In this document: positions 45,979-54,865 of the stretch, one piece after another
How the letters are laid out: the number at the start of each line of letters is the position of its first letter
Position numbering within the stretch: position 1 is the stretch's first letter
Assembly: GCA_963764805.1 (NCBI GenBank)
Contig: CAVXUB010000001.1
Location: 434,001-498,000 of the forward strand
DNA length: 64,000 nt
Source of the DNA: CAVXUB01 sp963764805
GTDB lineage: Bacteria > Actinomycetota > Acidimicrobiia > Acidimicrobiales > Bog-793
Direction of reading: 5' to 3'
Made by a program: the position numbers and the translations under genes
Notes under the pieces: model-generated
What the model saw: only the letters and a program-made list of their open reading frames with translations
Told to the model about the DNA's origin: nothing
Databases searched by the model: none

Positions 45979-47001
45979 ATGCATCATCATCACCACCACC
46001 ACCGGGCCAGCCGCGCCGGGTACCCACTGGCACTCGCGGCAGTGACGCTAGGCCTGGGCCTGCTCCTCGCTGCGTGCGGCGGTTCAACGACCGGCAGCCA
46101 TTCGACGACGACGACGGCCGGTACCAACCCAGGCAGCACGACCTCGACGCAGCCGCACTACACCAAGCCGGCGGGAACCCTGCCGACGGAGGTGGGCGGC
46201 TACGGCCAGCTGCCGCTGATCCAGTTCCCCGACGCACCTCCGCCGCCCAAGCTCGTCGCACACGTGATCACCTCCGGCAAAGGTCCGGCCGTGCCCAGCG
46301 GTTCGTTCCTGGTCGCCAACTACGTGGGTCAGCTCTGGAGGGGCGCCGTCTTCGACAGCTCGTTCCAGAGACATGTAGCCGCCGGCTTCCAGATCGGGGC
46401 GGGGAAGGTCATCCCGGGCTGGGACAAGACGCTCGTCGGGCTGCGGGCAGGCACCCGAGTGCTGCTCTCGATCCCTCCCGCAGACGGCTACGGGAGCGCC
46501 GGCCAGTCTCAGGCGGGGATCCCGGGCAATGCCACGCTGGTCTTCGTCGTCGACTTGATCGCTTCTTATCCGGCGACGGCCACCGGCGATCTGCACGCCG
46601 TGCCTCAGACCGTCGGATCCGGGCTACCGGTGGTCTCCGGGCCGATGTCCGGCGCACCGAAGATCAAGATCCCCGCCGGAGTGCCCCAACCGAAGACCGA
46701 GAAGGTGGTCGTGCTGGACAGGGGGCACGGCGCGGCGGTGGCGGCCGGTTTCGTGGTGTTGCAGTACGTGGTGACCGACTGGAAGGGGAGCGTCCTCCAC
46801 TCGACGTGGCAGCTCCATGTGCCCGAAGGGTTCCCGGTCGACATCGGCAGCGAGCGCGGTCCGTTCGACCAGCTGCTCGGGATCCCCGTCGGCAGCCGCG
46901 TCCTGCTGGAGCTGCCACCGACGCCGGCGACCTCGAGCGGCGCGGCCACTCCCTCTTACGCCGTCGTCGCAGACATCCTCGGGCAGGCGCCCTCCGCCTG
47001 A
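45979..47001 (+). CDS. FKBP-type lipoprotein with two FKBP-like domains and an N-terminal polyhistidine run
   Basis: 340 residues from ATG 45979 (ATG 45964 is also possible). The N-terminus is Met followed by seven histidines, then RASRAG and a lipoprotein signal ending LLAAC, so the mature protein is a lipoprotein and the histidines stay in the cleaved signal peptide. After a Ser/Thr linker the first FKBP domain (about 95-195) is canonical: YVGQLWRGAVFDSSF, FQIGAGKVIPGWDKTLVGL, RVLLSIPPADGYG. The second (about 235-340) keeps LQYVVTDWKGSVLHSTW but has lost much of the active-site pattern. It probably acts as an extracytoplasmic proline isomerase or chaperone. The frame is intact. Confidence 0.88.
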   Translation: MHHHHHHHRASRAGYPLALAAVTLGLGLLLAACGGSTTGSHSTTTTAGTNPGSTTSTQPHYTKPAGTLPTEVGGYGQLPLIQFPDAPPPPKLVAHVITSGKGPAVPSGSFLVANYVGQLWRGAVFDSSFQRHVAAGFQIGAGKVIPGWDKTLVGLRAGTRVLLSIPPADGYGSAGQSQAGIPGNATLVFVVDLIASYPATATGDLHAVPQTVGSGLPVVSGPMSGAPKIKIPAGVPQPKTEKVVVLDRGHGAAVAAGFVVLQYVVTDWKGSVLHSTWQLHVPEGFPVDIGSERGPFDQLLGIPVGSRVLLELPPTPATSSGAATPSYAVVADILGQAPSA

Positions 47002-47059
47002 GCCTTCCGCCTGAGCCTTCCGGCTGGGCGCCCGTGGAGCCTGAGCGGAGGAGGCTGCC

Positions 47060-49537
47060 TCAGGCCTTGATGCGGGACATCGAGGGGTCGTAGAGCGGCT
47101 GCAGGGACACCACGGCCGGCGAGCGCACGCCTGCGATGTCGACCTCGAAGTCGCCGCCTTCGATCCAGGACTTGTCCAGCGGCTCATCGCCGGCATCGAG
47201 CATCGCCAGCCCTACGGCGCCTCCGAGCGTGAAGCCGTAGGAGGCCGCACGCACGTAGCCGACGGGAACGCCGTCCCGGAGCACGACCTCTGCGTGCGAC
47301 ATCACCCGTGAGGGGTCCTTGACGAGGACCTGCACCAGGCGGCGGCAGAGCGGGCCTGCCTGCTTGCGAGCCAGCACTGCGTCACGCCCGATGAAACCCC
47401 CCGCTTTCTCCAGCGCCACCGCGAAACCAAGACCTGCTTCCAGCACCGAGTCCGTGTTGTCGATGTCGTGCCCGTAGTCGCGGTAGCCCTTCTCCATCCG
47501 CAGGCTCGCGAGCGCCTTCAGGCCCGCATGGCGCAGGCCGACGCTCCCACCCGCCTCGAGCAGTCGCTCGTAGACGTGGAGGGCCTGTTCTGCCGGGATG
47601 TAGAGCTCGTACCCGAGCTCTCCCAGGTAGGTGATGCGGATGCACAGGGCGCGTGCGTAGCCGAGGTCGATCTCAGCCGCCCGCCTGAACCCGAAGGCCT
47701 CGTTCGACATGTCAATCGACGTGACCTTGCTCATCAGCTCGCGCGAGCGGGGTCCCTGGATGTTGATCTGCGCATAGGCGGAGGTGACGTCGGCGACGAA
47801 GACGTGCATCGAAGGGTCGACGTGACGACGCAGCCACGAGAGGGCGTGGCCGTAGGCGGTGTCGGACGCCACCACGAAGAACCTGTCATCGGCCAACTTG
47901 GTGACGGTCAGGTCCGCCTCGATGCGCCCGGCGTCGTTGAGCCATTGGGTGTAGGTGATGGTCCCCGGCTCACCGTCGACATCGTTGGCGGAGAGGCGAG
48001 AGAGGAGCGACGCCGCATCGCGACCTTCGACGGAGAACTTGGACATGAACGACATGTCCATGAGGATCACCCCTTGGCGTGCGGCATGATGCTCCGCCTC
48101 CCAGTGGTCCCACCAGCCCTGCCGGCCCCAGCTCAGCTCCTCGAGATCGGCGACCTTGCCCTCCCCGGCGTACCAGTCGGCGCCCTCCCAGCCGCTGACA
48201 TCGCGGAAGAAGGCGCCCTGCGAGGCGAGCCGGTCGTGCAGGGGTGAGCGCTTCACACCCCTCGCGGTTCGCATCGAGCGGGTCGGGTAGTGGCACTGGT
48301 AGACCATCCCGAGCGACTTCCACGGTGCGGGTGCGCGCGGTAGTCGGGGTTTGCCTGGTACGGGTGCAAGCGGTCGATGTTGATGGCCGGTCACGTCGAC
48401 GTCGGGCTTGCCGGAGGCGATCCAATGAGCGACGACGCGCCCGATGCCTCCGCCCGTGAGGATGCCGATCGAGTTCATCCCCGCAGCCACGAAGTAGTTC
48501 GCAGCTTCGGCGCCTCGCCCACGATCGGCTGCAGATCCGGCGCGAAGCTCTCCGGCCCGCAGAAGAACTTCCTCACCCCCACTTCCATCGAGACGGGCAC
48601 GCGGTGCATCGCCCTCTCCACGTACGGCCCCATGCGGTCCCAGTCCGGCACGAGCTCCCCGAACGAGAAGTCCGGGGGCACGCCGTCGACCTTCCATGGC
48701 GCGCAGAGCGGCTCGAACAGGCCGACCATCAAGCCGCCGACCTCCTCGCGGAAATAGCCGTAGGAGGCAGGATCCTCGAGCACGGGCCAATCCGGTGAGA
48801 GGCCGGCGATCTGCTCGGTGATCAGGTAGTAGTGCTCGGCGGCTTGCAGCGGTACGTTGACGCCGGCGAGGGCGCCGAGCTGGCGCGCCCACATGCCGGC
48901 GCAGTTGACGACGTACTCGGCCTCGACATCGCCCGCCGGCGTGCGGACGCCGGCGACGGCCCCGCCCTTGGTGAGGAACCCGGTGACGGGCACCCCCTCG
49001 ACGATCCGAGCCCCCATCATGCGTGCACCCTTGGCGATCGACATCGTGACGTCGACCGGGTTGGCGCGGCCGTCTCCGGCGACGTAGAAGCCGGCGAGGA
49101 TGTCGTCGGTGCGTGCGAGCGGGAACATCCGGCCCACTTCACGCGGGGATATCTCCTGCACGTCGACGCCGCAGTAGCGGTTGAAGGCCGCCACGCGGCG
49201 GTACTCCTCCAGGCGGTCCTCGTCGGCGGCGACCTCGATGAAGCCGACCGGCTTGAAGCCGGTGGCGAGCCCGGTCTCGGCTTCCAGCCGGGCATACAGG
49301 TCGCGGGTGTACTTGCGCATCTCGGTCGACGTCTCGGAGGTCGAACCGAACGTCACCATCAGCCCCGCCGCATGCCATGTGGTGCCCGACGTCAGCCGGT
49401 CGCGCTCGAGCAACAGGACGTCGTCCTTCCAGCCCAAGCTGCGCCAGGTGATAGGCGACGGAGCAGCCGATGACACCCCCACCGACGACGACGACCCGCG
49501 CCCGGTCGGGAAGGTCGGGAATGGAGGCCGGCGGCAT
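47060..49537 (-). CDS. FAD-dependent dehydrogenase with GcvT-type C-terminal domain (dimethylglycine/sarcosine dehydrogenase family), frameshifted
   Basis: Reconstructed length is about 825 residues. The N-terminal DAO domain begins RVVVVGGGVIGCSVAYHLA, with SGTTWHAAGLMVTFG, the FAD-histidine region, and FCGPESFAPDLQPIVGEAP. The C-terminal half is an aminomethyltransferase (GcvT-like) fold: QGVILMDMSFMSKFSVEG, INIQGPRSRELMSKV, RITYLGELGYELYIPAE and GLKALASLRMEKGYRDYGHD. This fusion demethylates dimethylglycine or sarcosine and passes the one-carbon unit to tetrahydrofolate. Frame changes lie near 49445, 48515 and 48330. It starts at ATG 49537 and has no electron-transfer or betaine genes beside it in the window. 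Confidence 0.9.
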
Positions 49538-49594
49538 CCGTCCGAGCCTACGGCCTACACTTCCCGGCCCCGAAACCGCCCCCTGGGTGAACCC

Positions 49595-50446
49595 TCAGAC
49601 GACAGGCAGCTTCGGGCGGCGTGTCGCCCATGCCACCACGAACGCTCCCAGGATCGCGATCAGGAGCCCGACTCCGACGTTGGGGCCGATGACGTAGGTG
49701 AAGTTCTGTATCTGCGAGCTCGACCCGACGAACACGACGTCCCTCGGCCGCACCACCGGCCAGTAGAAGGGACCGCACACGAGCCAGATCGCCGCCAGGA
49801 TGGCGAGGATGCCGGCGAGGCAACCCGCCATCCGACCCTCGCCCCTCGCCGATCTGGGGAGGACCGCCAACATCACGATCCCAGCGAGCAGGGCCGCTGC
49901 CCCCGGGATTATGTGCAGCACCACGTGCACGATCCCGAACTTCCAGGACGGCGTCCCGTCGGGGCTCCAGCCGAAGCTCGGGCCGACGAGCACCGACAGC
50001 CCCGCCCAGGCACCGAGCAGAGCGGTCAGCAAGCCGACGAGGGTGAGCCCCATGAGCGGGAAGGGACGGACGATCGGCCCGGTGCTGGTGGCGTAGCCAC
50101 CGGCGTATCCCGTTCCCGCCATCGTCGCGGGCATCGTCGAGACGCCCCCGGGAAGGGTGGACGCTCCGCCCGGCATGCCTGCGGCGCCCGCCGGAACTGC
50201 GGCGGGCATCGTCGTGGTCTGTGTCGCCGCCGGCGAGTCCTGACCGCCGGCGTTCGGCCACGCCGTGTCCGGCGGCGCGGCGGCCGGGTTCCAGGCCGGA
50301 GCCCGACCGGGATCGCTCGGACCGCCGGTGGTGCCCGGCTGCCCGAAGGCAGGGAAGGCCTCCGAGGCGGGAGCGGTGCCGGCACCGCCTTCGACCGAGG
50401 TGTTGGGTACGACGGGCGGCTGCTGCTCGTTGCCGGAGTCGGTCAT
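49595..50446 (-). CDS. Four-helix membrane protein with proline-rich cytoplasmic N-terminus
   Basis: 283 residues from ATG 50446, chosen because AGAGGAG (50454-50460) lies seven bases upstream. The first 120 residues are Pro/Ala/Gly/Thr-rich and probably disordered. The C-terminal part has four hydrophobic segments (MGLTLVGLLTALLGAWAGLS, VVLHIIPGAAALLAGIVML, AGILAILAAIWLVCGPFYW, VGVGLLIAILGAFVVAWA). The layout resembles actinobacterial membrane proteins of unknown function. It is divergent from the exopolysaccharide operon. Confidence 0.7.
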   Translation of the reverse strand: MTDSGNEQQPPVVPNTSVEGGAGTAPASEAFPAFGQPGTTGGPSDPGRAPAWNPAAAPPDTAWPNAGGQDSPAATQTTTMPAAVPAGAAGMPGGASTLPGGVSTMPATMAGTGYAGGYATSTGPIVRPFPLMGLTLVGLLTALLGAWAGLSVLVGPSFGWSPDGTPSWKFGIVHVVLHIIPGAAALLAGIVMLAVLPRSARGEGRMAGCLAGILAILAAIWLVCGPFYWPVVRPRDVVFVGSSSQIQNFTYVIGPNVGVGLLIAILGAFVVAWATRRPKLPVV

Positions 50447-50795
50447 CCCCCATCTCCTCTCGCGTCCGCAAGGACTGGTTCGATCGTACTTCGCCTGCTC
50501 AGCCGGGGGTGCGAAACCCTTGTAAAGACTGAATACCCGCCTCCGTGGTGTTGCTAACACTCACCGTGTTGGGAAACTGCGCTTTCCCCTGGACTTTGTA
50601 TGGTAGACGGCTCTAACGTGCTTCATCGGCGAGCCGCTGCTCTCGCGAAGGCCATGGGGACATTACGTTTAACCCGCAGTTCGGGGGAAGTTTCGTAACG
50701 CTTCGCCGGGGTAACGACCCGCCGATACCGCCGCAATGAACGAGGCCCGCCACGACCTCGGGCACGGTTTAGAGACGAAGATCGGACGGAGGTCG
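50447..50795. other. Divergent intergenic region before the exopolysaccharide operon
   Basis: It contains two inverted repeats: GTGTTGCTAACAC at 50548-50560 and GGGAAA/TTTCCC with a six-base loop at 50571-50588, followed by TATGGT at 50599-50604, which could be a -10 element. Either palindrome could be a regulator site for the operon to the right. No gene was seen here apart from a possible upstream start (ATG 50736) for the next gene. Confidence 0.5.
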
Positions 50796-52443
50796 ATGGG
50801 AGAGGTCCTCTCCGGCGTTGCTGATGGCAACGCTCACATGGCAGGTGTGGGCGCGCCGACACTCACGGCCGCCCCGGCGCCTTCGGTGCTGGTCGCCTTG
50901 CCTCCACTCGAGCCGGCGCCGGTTCTGGAGACGCTCGGCACCCTCGAGCCGCTGCCGCTGCCGGTGCCGGTGCCGACGATGACGCTGCCGGCGACACTGC
51001 CGACCGCACTGCCGGCGACGACGCTGCCGGCCCAGCGCGGCATCGACAGTCCTCAGCCGGGCGCGGTTCGGGCCACGGGTGGCCCTCGTCTTCTCGGACG
51101 TGCTGGCTCTTGCGATCTCCGTCTCGGTGGCCCTGAACCTCGTCCACCAGGCGGGACGGGGAACGCACCACGACAAGATCGTCGCCAACCTCATGCTGAC
51201 TCTGCCCCTCTACCTGGCAGTCATCGTCTCCCTCAGCGTCAACGGCCTCTACCCCAAGTCGGCGGGCAGGGTGCTGCGCAGCTCGTTCACCGAGATGCAC
51301 GACGTCGTCTACGGCCTCGGCATCGCCGGTTGTGTGGTCCTCGGCATCGATCACCTGATGGGCTTCTACGAGAAGCGGGCGACCCTGGAGCCCGTGACGA
51401 TCGTCGTCGCCCTGCTGATCGCCGCCGTCTTGATCCCGACCGCCCGCGTCATCAGCCGGAAGCTCCTGCTGGCGGCGCGCGTCGAGCAGTTCCGGGTGCT
51501 CGTCGTCGGCAGCGGGATGACCGCCCGCAACCTTCTCCGCGACCTCTCCTGGGACTCGCGGATCACGGTGGTCGGTTGTGTCGACGACGATCCCGCTCCC
51601 GGCACCGCCGTCCTGGGGAGCCTGGCGGACCTGCCGAGACTGGTAGAGGAGCATTCGGTCGACCAGGTGCTCGTCGGCTTCTCGCGGACCCATCCCTCGG
51701 ACACCATCGCCCAGCTGCAAGCCCTCGGGAGCAGAGTCTCGGTCTCCGTCGTCCCCCGGTACTACGAGCTGCTCACCTGGCGCTCCGCGATCAAGGACAT
51801 CGCCGGTCTCGCACTCATCGACGTGGCCCCCGCTTGTCTTGGTCTCGGCGCCCGCTTCTGCAAGCGGGCCTGCGACCTGTTCATCGCCTCGCTCGTCCTG
51901 CTGCTCACCGCTCCCGTGCTGGCAGCGGTGGCGATCGTCATCAAGGCCACCTCACCCGGGCCGGTGCTGTTCCGCCAACAACGGATCGGCAGGGGCCGTA
52001 AGCCCTTCACCATCTACAAGCTGCGGACGATGCACGCCGACGCCGAGCGCCAGCAACCGCTCCTCGACGGGGCGAACGAGATGGACGGGCCGATGTTCAA
52101 GATCCGTTCCGATCCCCGCTCGACGCCGCTCGGCCATCTGCTCCGCCGCTCCAGTCTCGACGAGCTGCCGCAGCTGTTCAACGTGATCAAGGGCGACATG
52201 TCGCTCGTCGGCCCCCGTCCGTTCGTGCCAAAGGAGTCGGAGGCGCTGGACGGGGCGGCGGAGCGTCGTTTCGAGGTGAGGCCCGGGATGACGGGGCTCT
52301 GGCAGGTGTCGGGAAAGAACGACCTCACCTTCGACGAGCTGCGTCGTCTCGACTACCTCTATGTGGCGTCCTGGTCCATCTGGTGGGACCTGCGGATCCT
52401 TCTCGTGACACCGGCGAGGGTCCTTCGAAACGGAGCCTTCTGA
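50796..52443 (+). CDS. Exopolysaccharide polyprenyl glycosylphosphotransferase, N-terminal region frameshifted
   Basis: Transfers the first sugar phosphate to undecaprenyl phosphate and so starts repeat-unit synthesis. The conserved protein runs from about 51030 (TVLSRARFGPRVALVFSDVLAL): four to five membrane helices, a CoA-binding-like NAD fold (FRVLVVGSGMTARNLLRDL) and the C-terminal bacterial sugar transferase domain (KRACDLFIASLVLLLTAPVL, GPVLFRQQRIGRGRKPFTIYK, DELPQLFNVIKGDMSLVGPRP). Upstream, a Pro/Leu/Thr-rich segment is in a different frame, so a break lies between about 50990 and 51078. ATG 50796 follows GGAGG by three bases; ATG 50736 and, without the N-terminus, GTG 51079 are alternatives. 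It is the first gene of the right-hand operon. Confidence 0.9.
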
Positions 52444-53780
52444 TGGAGGGGTCCTCCGAGGTCCCCTCCGACTGCTCCTGGATCCTCGACCTCCTGTGGG
52501 GCGCGGGCTCGGGGACGACCTGGGCGCCGAAGGGCCGCCTGCCGGCGGGCTACCGCAGGACAGAGACGATGGCCGTGCTGCCGGCGGGACGGGGGCGCAG
52601 CTTCACGATCACGCTCGGTACCGGCAACGCCGCGGCCCGCGCCCTCTCCTCCTACGGGGCGCTCCGCTCGCCGCGCCAGCGCCTCGCCCGGCACCTCGCC
52701 GGGGTCGCGCTCACGGCTTCGGCCGGACGCCACACGCCGTTTCGGATGATCGATGTCGGCGTGGCCGAGCGCCGTGAGGACGAGGGCGGCGAGGGACCGA
52801 TCGGCGACCATCTCGCCCGGCTGCTCGGCGCCCGGCGCGTGCTCATCGCCTTCGGCGGCGGGCGCGGCCCCTACCGCAAGCCCGTGCTGCAGATCTTCGA
52901 CGAGGACGGCGCGCCCCTCGCGTACGTCAAGGTGGCCTGGAACGACTGGTCCCGGCAGGCAGTGGCGGCCGAAGCTGCCGCACTTCGCGCCATCGCCGGC
53001 AGGCGCGACAGCGCCGGCAGTGCCAGCGCCGGCAGTGCCAGCGGCGGCAGTGGCGGCGGCGCCACGCTGCGAGCGCCCCGGCTGATCGCCGAGACGTCGT
53101 GGAACGACCTCAGCCTGCTCGTCGTCGAGCCACTTCCACCGCAGGTGCGGGGTGTGCCTCTGACGACGCCGCTGCCGCCAGTCGGTTGGCTCCGCCAGGT
53201 AGTGGAGCTGGGCCCTTGCTACGAGGGCGAGCTGGCGGCGAGTGGTTGGTGGTCGGGCATCCGCCGGCGCATCGCGGCGACGGAAGCTCCCACCCGGCCT
53301 CGCCTGCAGGCGGTCGCCGACTCGATCGAGCGGACCTACGGCTCGACCGTTCTCTCGTTCGGTGCATGGCACGGGGACCTCGTGCCTTGGAACCTGGCGA
53401 CGATCGGCGAGCAGCTCTACGCGTTCGACTGGGAGTCGAGCGCGATGGAGGCACCGGTCGGCCTCGACGCCGTCCACTACCACTTCCAGATCTCCTTCGT
53501 CGAAGGTGGGGCGCCTGTCGCCAAGGCGTCGGACCTCGCTCGGGGCTTGGCGCGAGCGGCGCTGGCCGAGCTCGGAGCGGGCCGTCACGCGACCTTGCTC
53601 TCGATCTGCCACCTCCTCGAACTGACCGTCCGCCACGAGCAAGCGAGGATGTCGAGCGGCGACATCGACCGTCGCTTCTTCCCCGACGTGCTGCGAGTGT
53701 TGGAGTCCGAGCGAGCCGCCCTGCTCGCCGCTGGCACCACCGGAGCCGGGGATGGCGAGGCTCTCAGGAGGTCCGCATGA
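52443..53780 (+). CDS. Kinase-fold phosphotransferase (APH/choline kinase-like) of the exopolysaccharide operon
   Basis: 445 residues from ATG 52443, sharing one base with the previous stop (TGATG). The C-terminal half has FGAWHGDLVPWNLATIG, the H-G-D-x4-N catalytic loop, followed by YAFDWESSAMEAPVG, the equivalent of the DFG metal site. APYVKVAWN-like sequence (APLAYVKVAWNDWSRQ) supplies the likely ATP-site lysine. The N-terminal 150 residues are not recognised. A Ser/Ala/Gly linker near residue 190 comes from a 12-bp slippage-prone repeat. It may phosphorylate a sugar or lipid-linked intermediate, or be a pseudoenzyme. The frame is intact and it overlaps pssD by four bases. Confidence 0.75.
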   Translation: MEGSSEVPSDCSWILDLLWGAGSGTTWAPKGRLPAGYRRTETMAVLPAGRGRSFTITLGTGNAAARALSSYGALRSPRQRLARHLAGVALTASAGRHTPFRMIDVGVAERREDEGGEGPIGDHLARLLGARRVLIAFGGGRGPYRKPVLQIFDEDGAPLAYVKVAWNDWSRQAVAAEAAALRAIAGRRDSAGSASAGSASGGSGGGATLRAPRLIAETSWNDLSLLVVEPLPPQVRGVPLTTPLPPVGWLRQVVELGPCYEGELAASGWWSGIRRRIAATEAPTRPRLQAVADSIERTYGSTVLSFGAWHGDLVPWNLATIGEQLYAFDWESSAMEAPVGLDAVHYHFQISFVEGGAPVAKASDLARGLARAALAELGAGRHATLLSICHLLELTVRHEQARMSSGDIDRRFFPDVLRVLESERAALLAAGTTGAGDGEALRRSA

Positions 53781-54224
53781 AGGTGATGCTCGTCTGCTCG
53801 ACGGGAGGACATCTCACCCAGCTCTACCGGCTGCGACCGTGGTGGTCTCACCACGAGCGGACCTGGGTGACGTTCGCATCCGCGCAGACCGACTCCCTGC
53901 TGCGGGACGAGCGGGTGGAGATCGCCTACTCGCCGACCACCCGCAACATCCCGAACGCGCTGCGCAACTGGAACCTCGCCCGGCGCCTCCTCGCGCGAGA
54001 AGCCGGACCTGCTGGTCTCCGACGGTGCCGGGGTCGCCTTCCCCTTCTTCGTGGTCGCCCGAGTCCGAGGGATCAAGACCGTCTACATCGAGGTCTACGA
54101 CCGCGTCACCACGCGGACGCTCACCGGAAGGCTCTGCTACCCGCTGGCGGAGCTGTTCCTGGTGCAGTGGCCCGAGCAGCTGAAGCTCTATCCGCGGGGA
54201 CAGCTGGTCGGATGCCTGTTCTGA
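53777..54224 (+). CDS. PssD-like glycosyltransferase subunit, frameshifted
   Basis: About 149 residues. The N-terminus MKVMLVCSTGGHLTQLYRL matches the Alg14/PssD/EpsE family, which anchors and activates its catalytic partner PssE. RNIPNALRNWNLARRLL is followed by a frame change near 54003; the next frame gives KPDLLVSDGAGVAFPFFVVA and IKTVYIEVYDRVTTRTLTGR, as expected. CAGGAGG lies upstream of ATG 53777. The stop at 54224 overlaps the pssE start by 13 bases, typical of this two-subunit enzyme, which adds the second sugar in several exopolysaccharide pathways. Confidence 0.88.
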
Positions 54225-54865
54225 ACACGCTGCCTCGCGTGCTCGTCACCGTCGGCATGGACCACCACCAGTTCGACCGCCTCGTGTTGTGGCTCAACCG
54301 GTGGCTCGAAACCCGGCCGGAGCTGCGAGAGTCGGTCTTCGTCCAATACGGGACCTCGAGTCACATCCCCCTGGCGCCGGGCGCCCGCATCGTTGAGAGC
54401 GAGCAGCTGTCCTCGCTCGCCAATGGGGCCGAGGTGATCGTCTGCCATGGTGGGCCAGGATGCATGTCGGACGCGTGGGAGCGCGGGCTGATCCCGATCG
54501 TCGTACCCCGCATGCGTCGCCACCACGAGCACGTCGACGACCACCAGGTCCTCTTCTCTAGCATGTTGGCATCCCATGGCCGAATCCACCTCGCAAACAA
54601 CGAGGCGGAGCTGGGGGCCCTGCTTGATGAGGCGATCGCGGGAAGCGCCCGTTTCCGCTCGGATACTCGAGAGGATCATGGCGTCGACGAAGGTGCTGTT
54701 TATGGGGCCGAGAACAATGGTAACGATGGCACGGGTGAGGGCTCAGCGGTCGCCAACTTCGAACGTCTGGTGAACGAGTTGATGTTCAGCCCGGGAAGAC
54801 GCTGGGCCCGTAACAGGTTCGGCTATCTGATCTACCGGAAGCGATCCACGAGGGAAGGCCAATGA
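54212..54865 (+). CDS. PssE-like glycosyltransferase catalytic subunit
   Basis: 217 residues. It matches the GT28 C-terminal/Alg13-PssE fold: VLVTVGMDHHQFDRLVLWL near the N-terminus, QYGTSSHIP, and the donor-binding EVIVCHGGPGCMSDAWERGLIPIVVPRM with the following HHEHVDDHQ. It works as a heterodimer with PssD at the membrane face and transfers a sugar from UDP-sugar to the lipid carrier. A 60-residue C-terminal tail beyond the usual end is acidic, then basic (VDEGAVYGAENNGNDGTGEG). Start ATG 54212 lies inside pssD; its stop overlaps the next ATG (ATGA). Confidence 0.88.
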   Translation: MPVLNTLPRVLVTVGMDHHQFDRLVLWLNRWLETRPELRESVFVQYGTSSHIPLAPGARIVESEQLSSLANGAEVIVCHGGPGCMSDAWERGLIPIVVPRMRRHHEHVDDHQVLFSSMLASHGRIHLANNEAELGALLDEAIAGSARFRSDTREDHGVDEGAVYGAENNGNDGTGEGSAVANFERLVNELMFSPGRRWARNRFGYLIYRKRSTREGQ

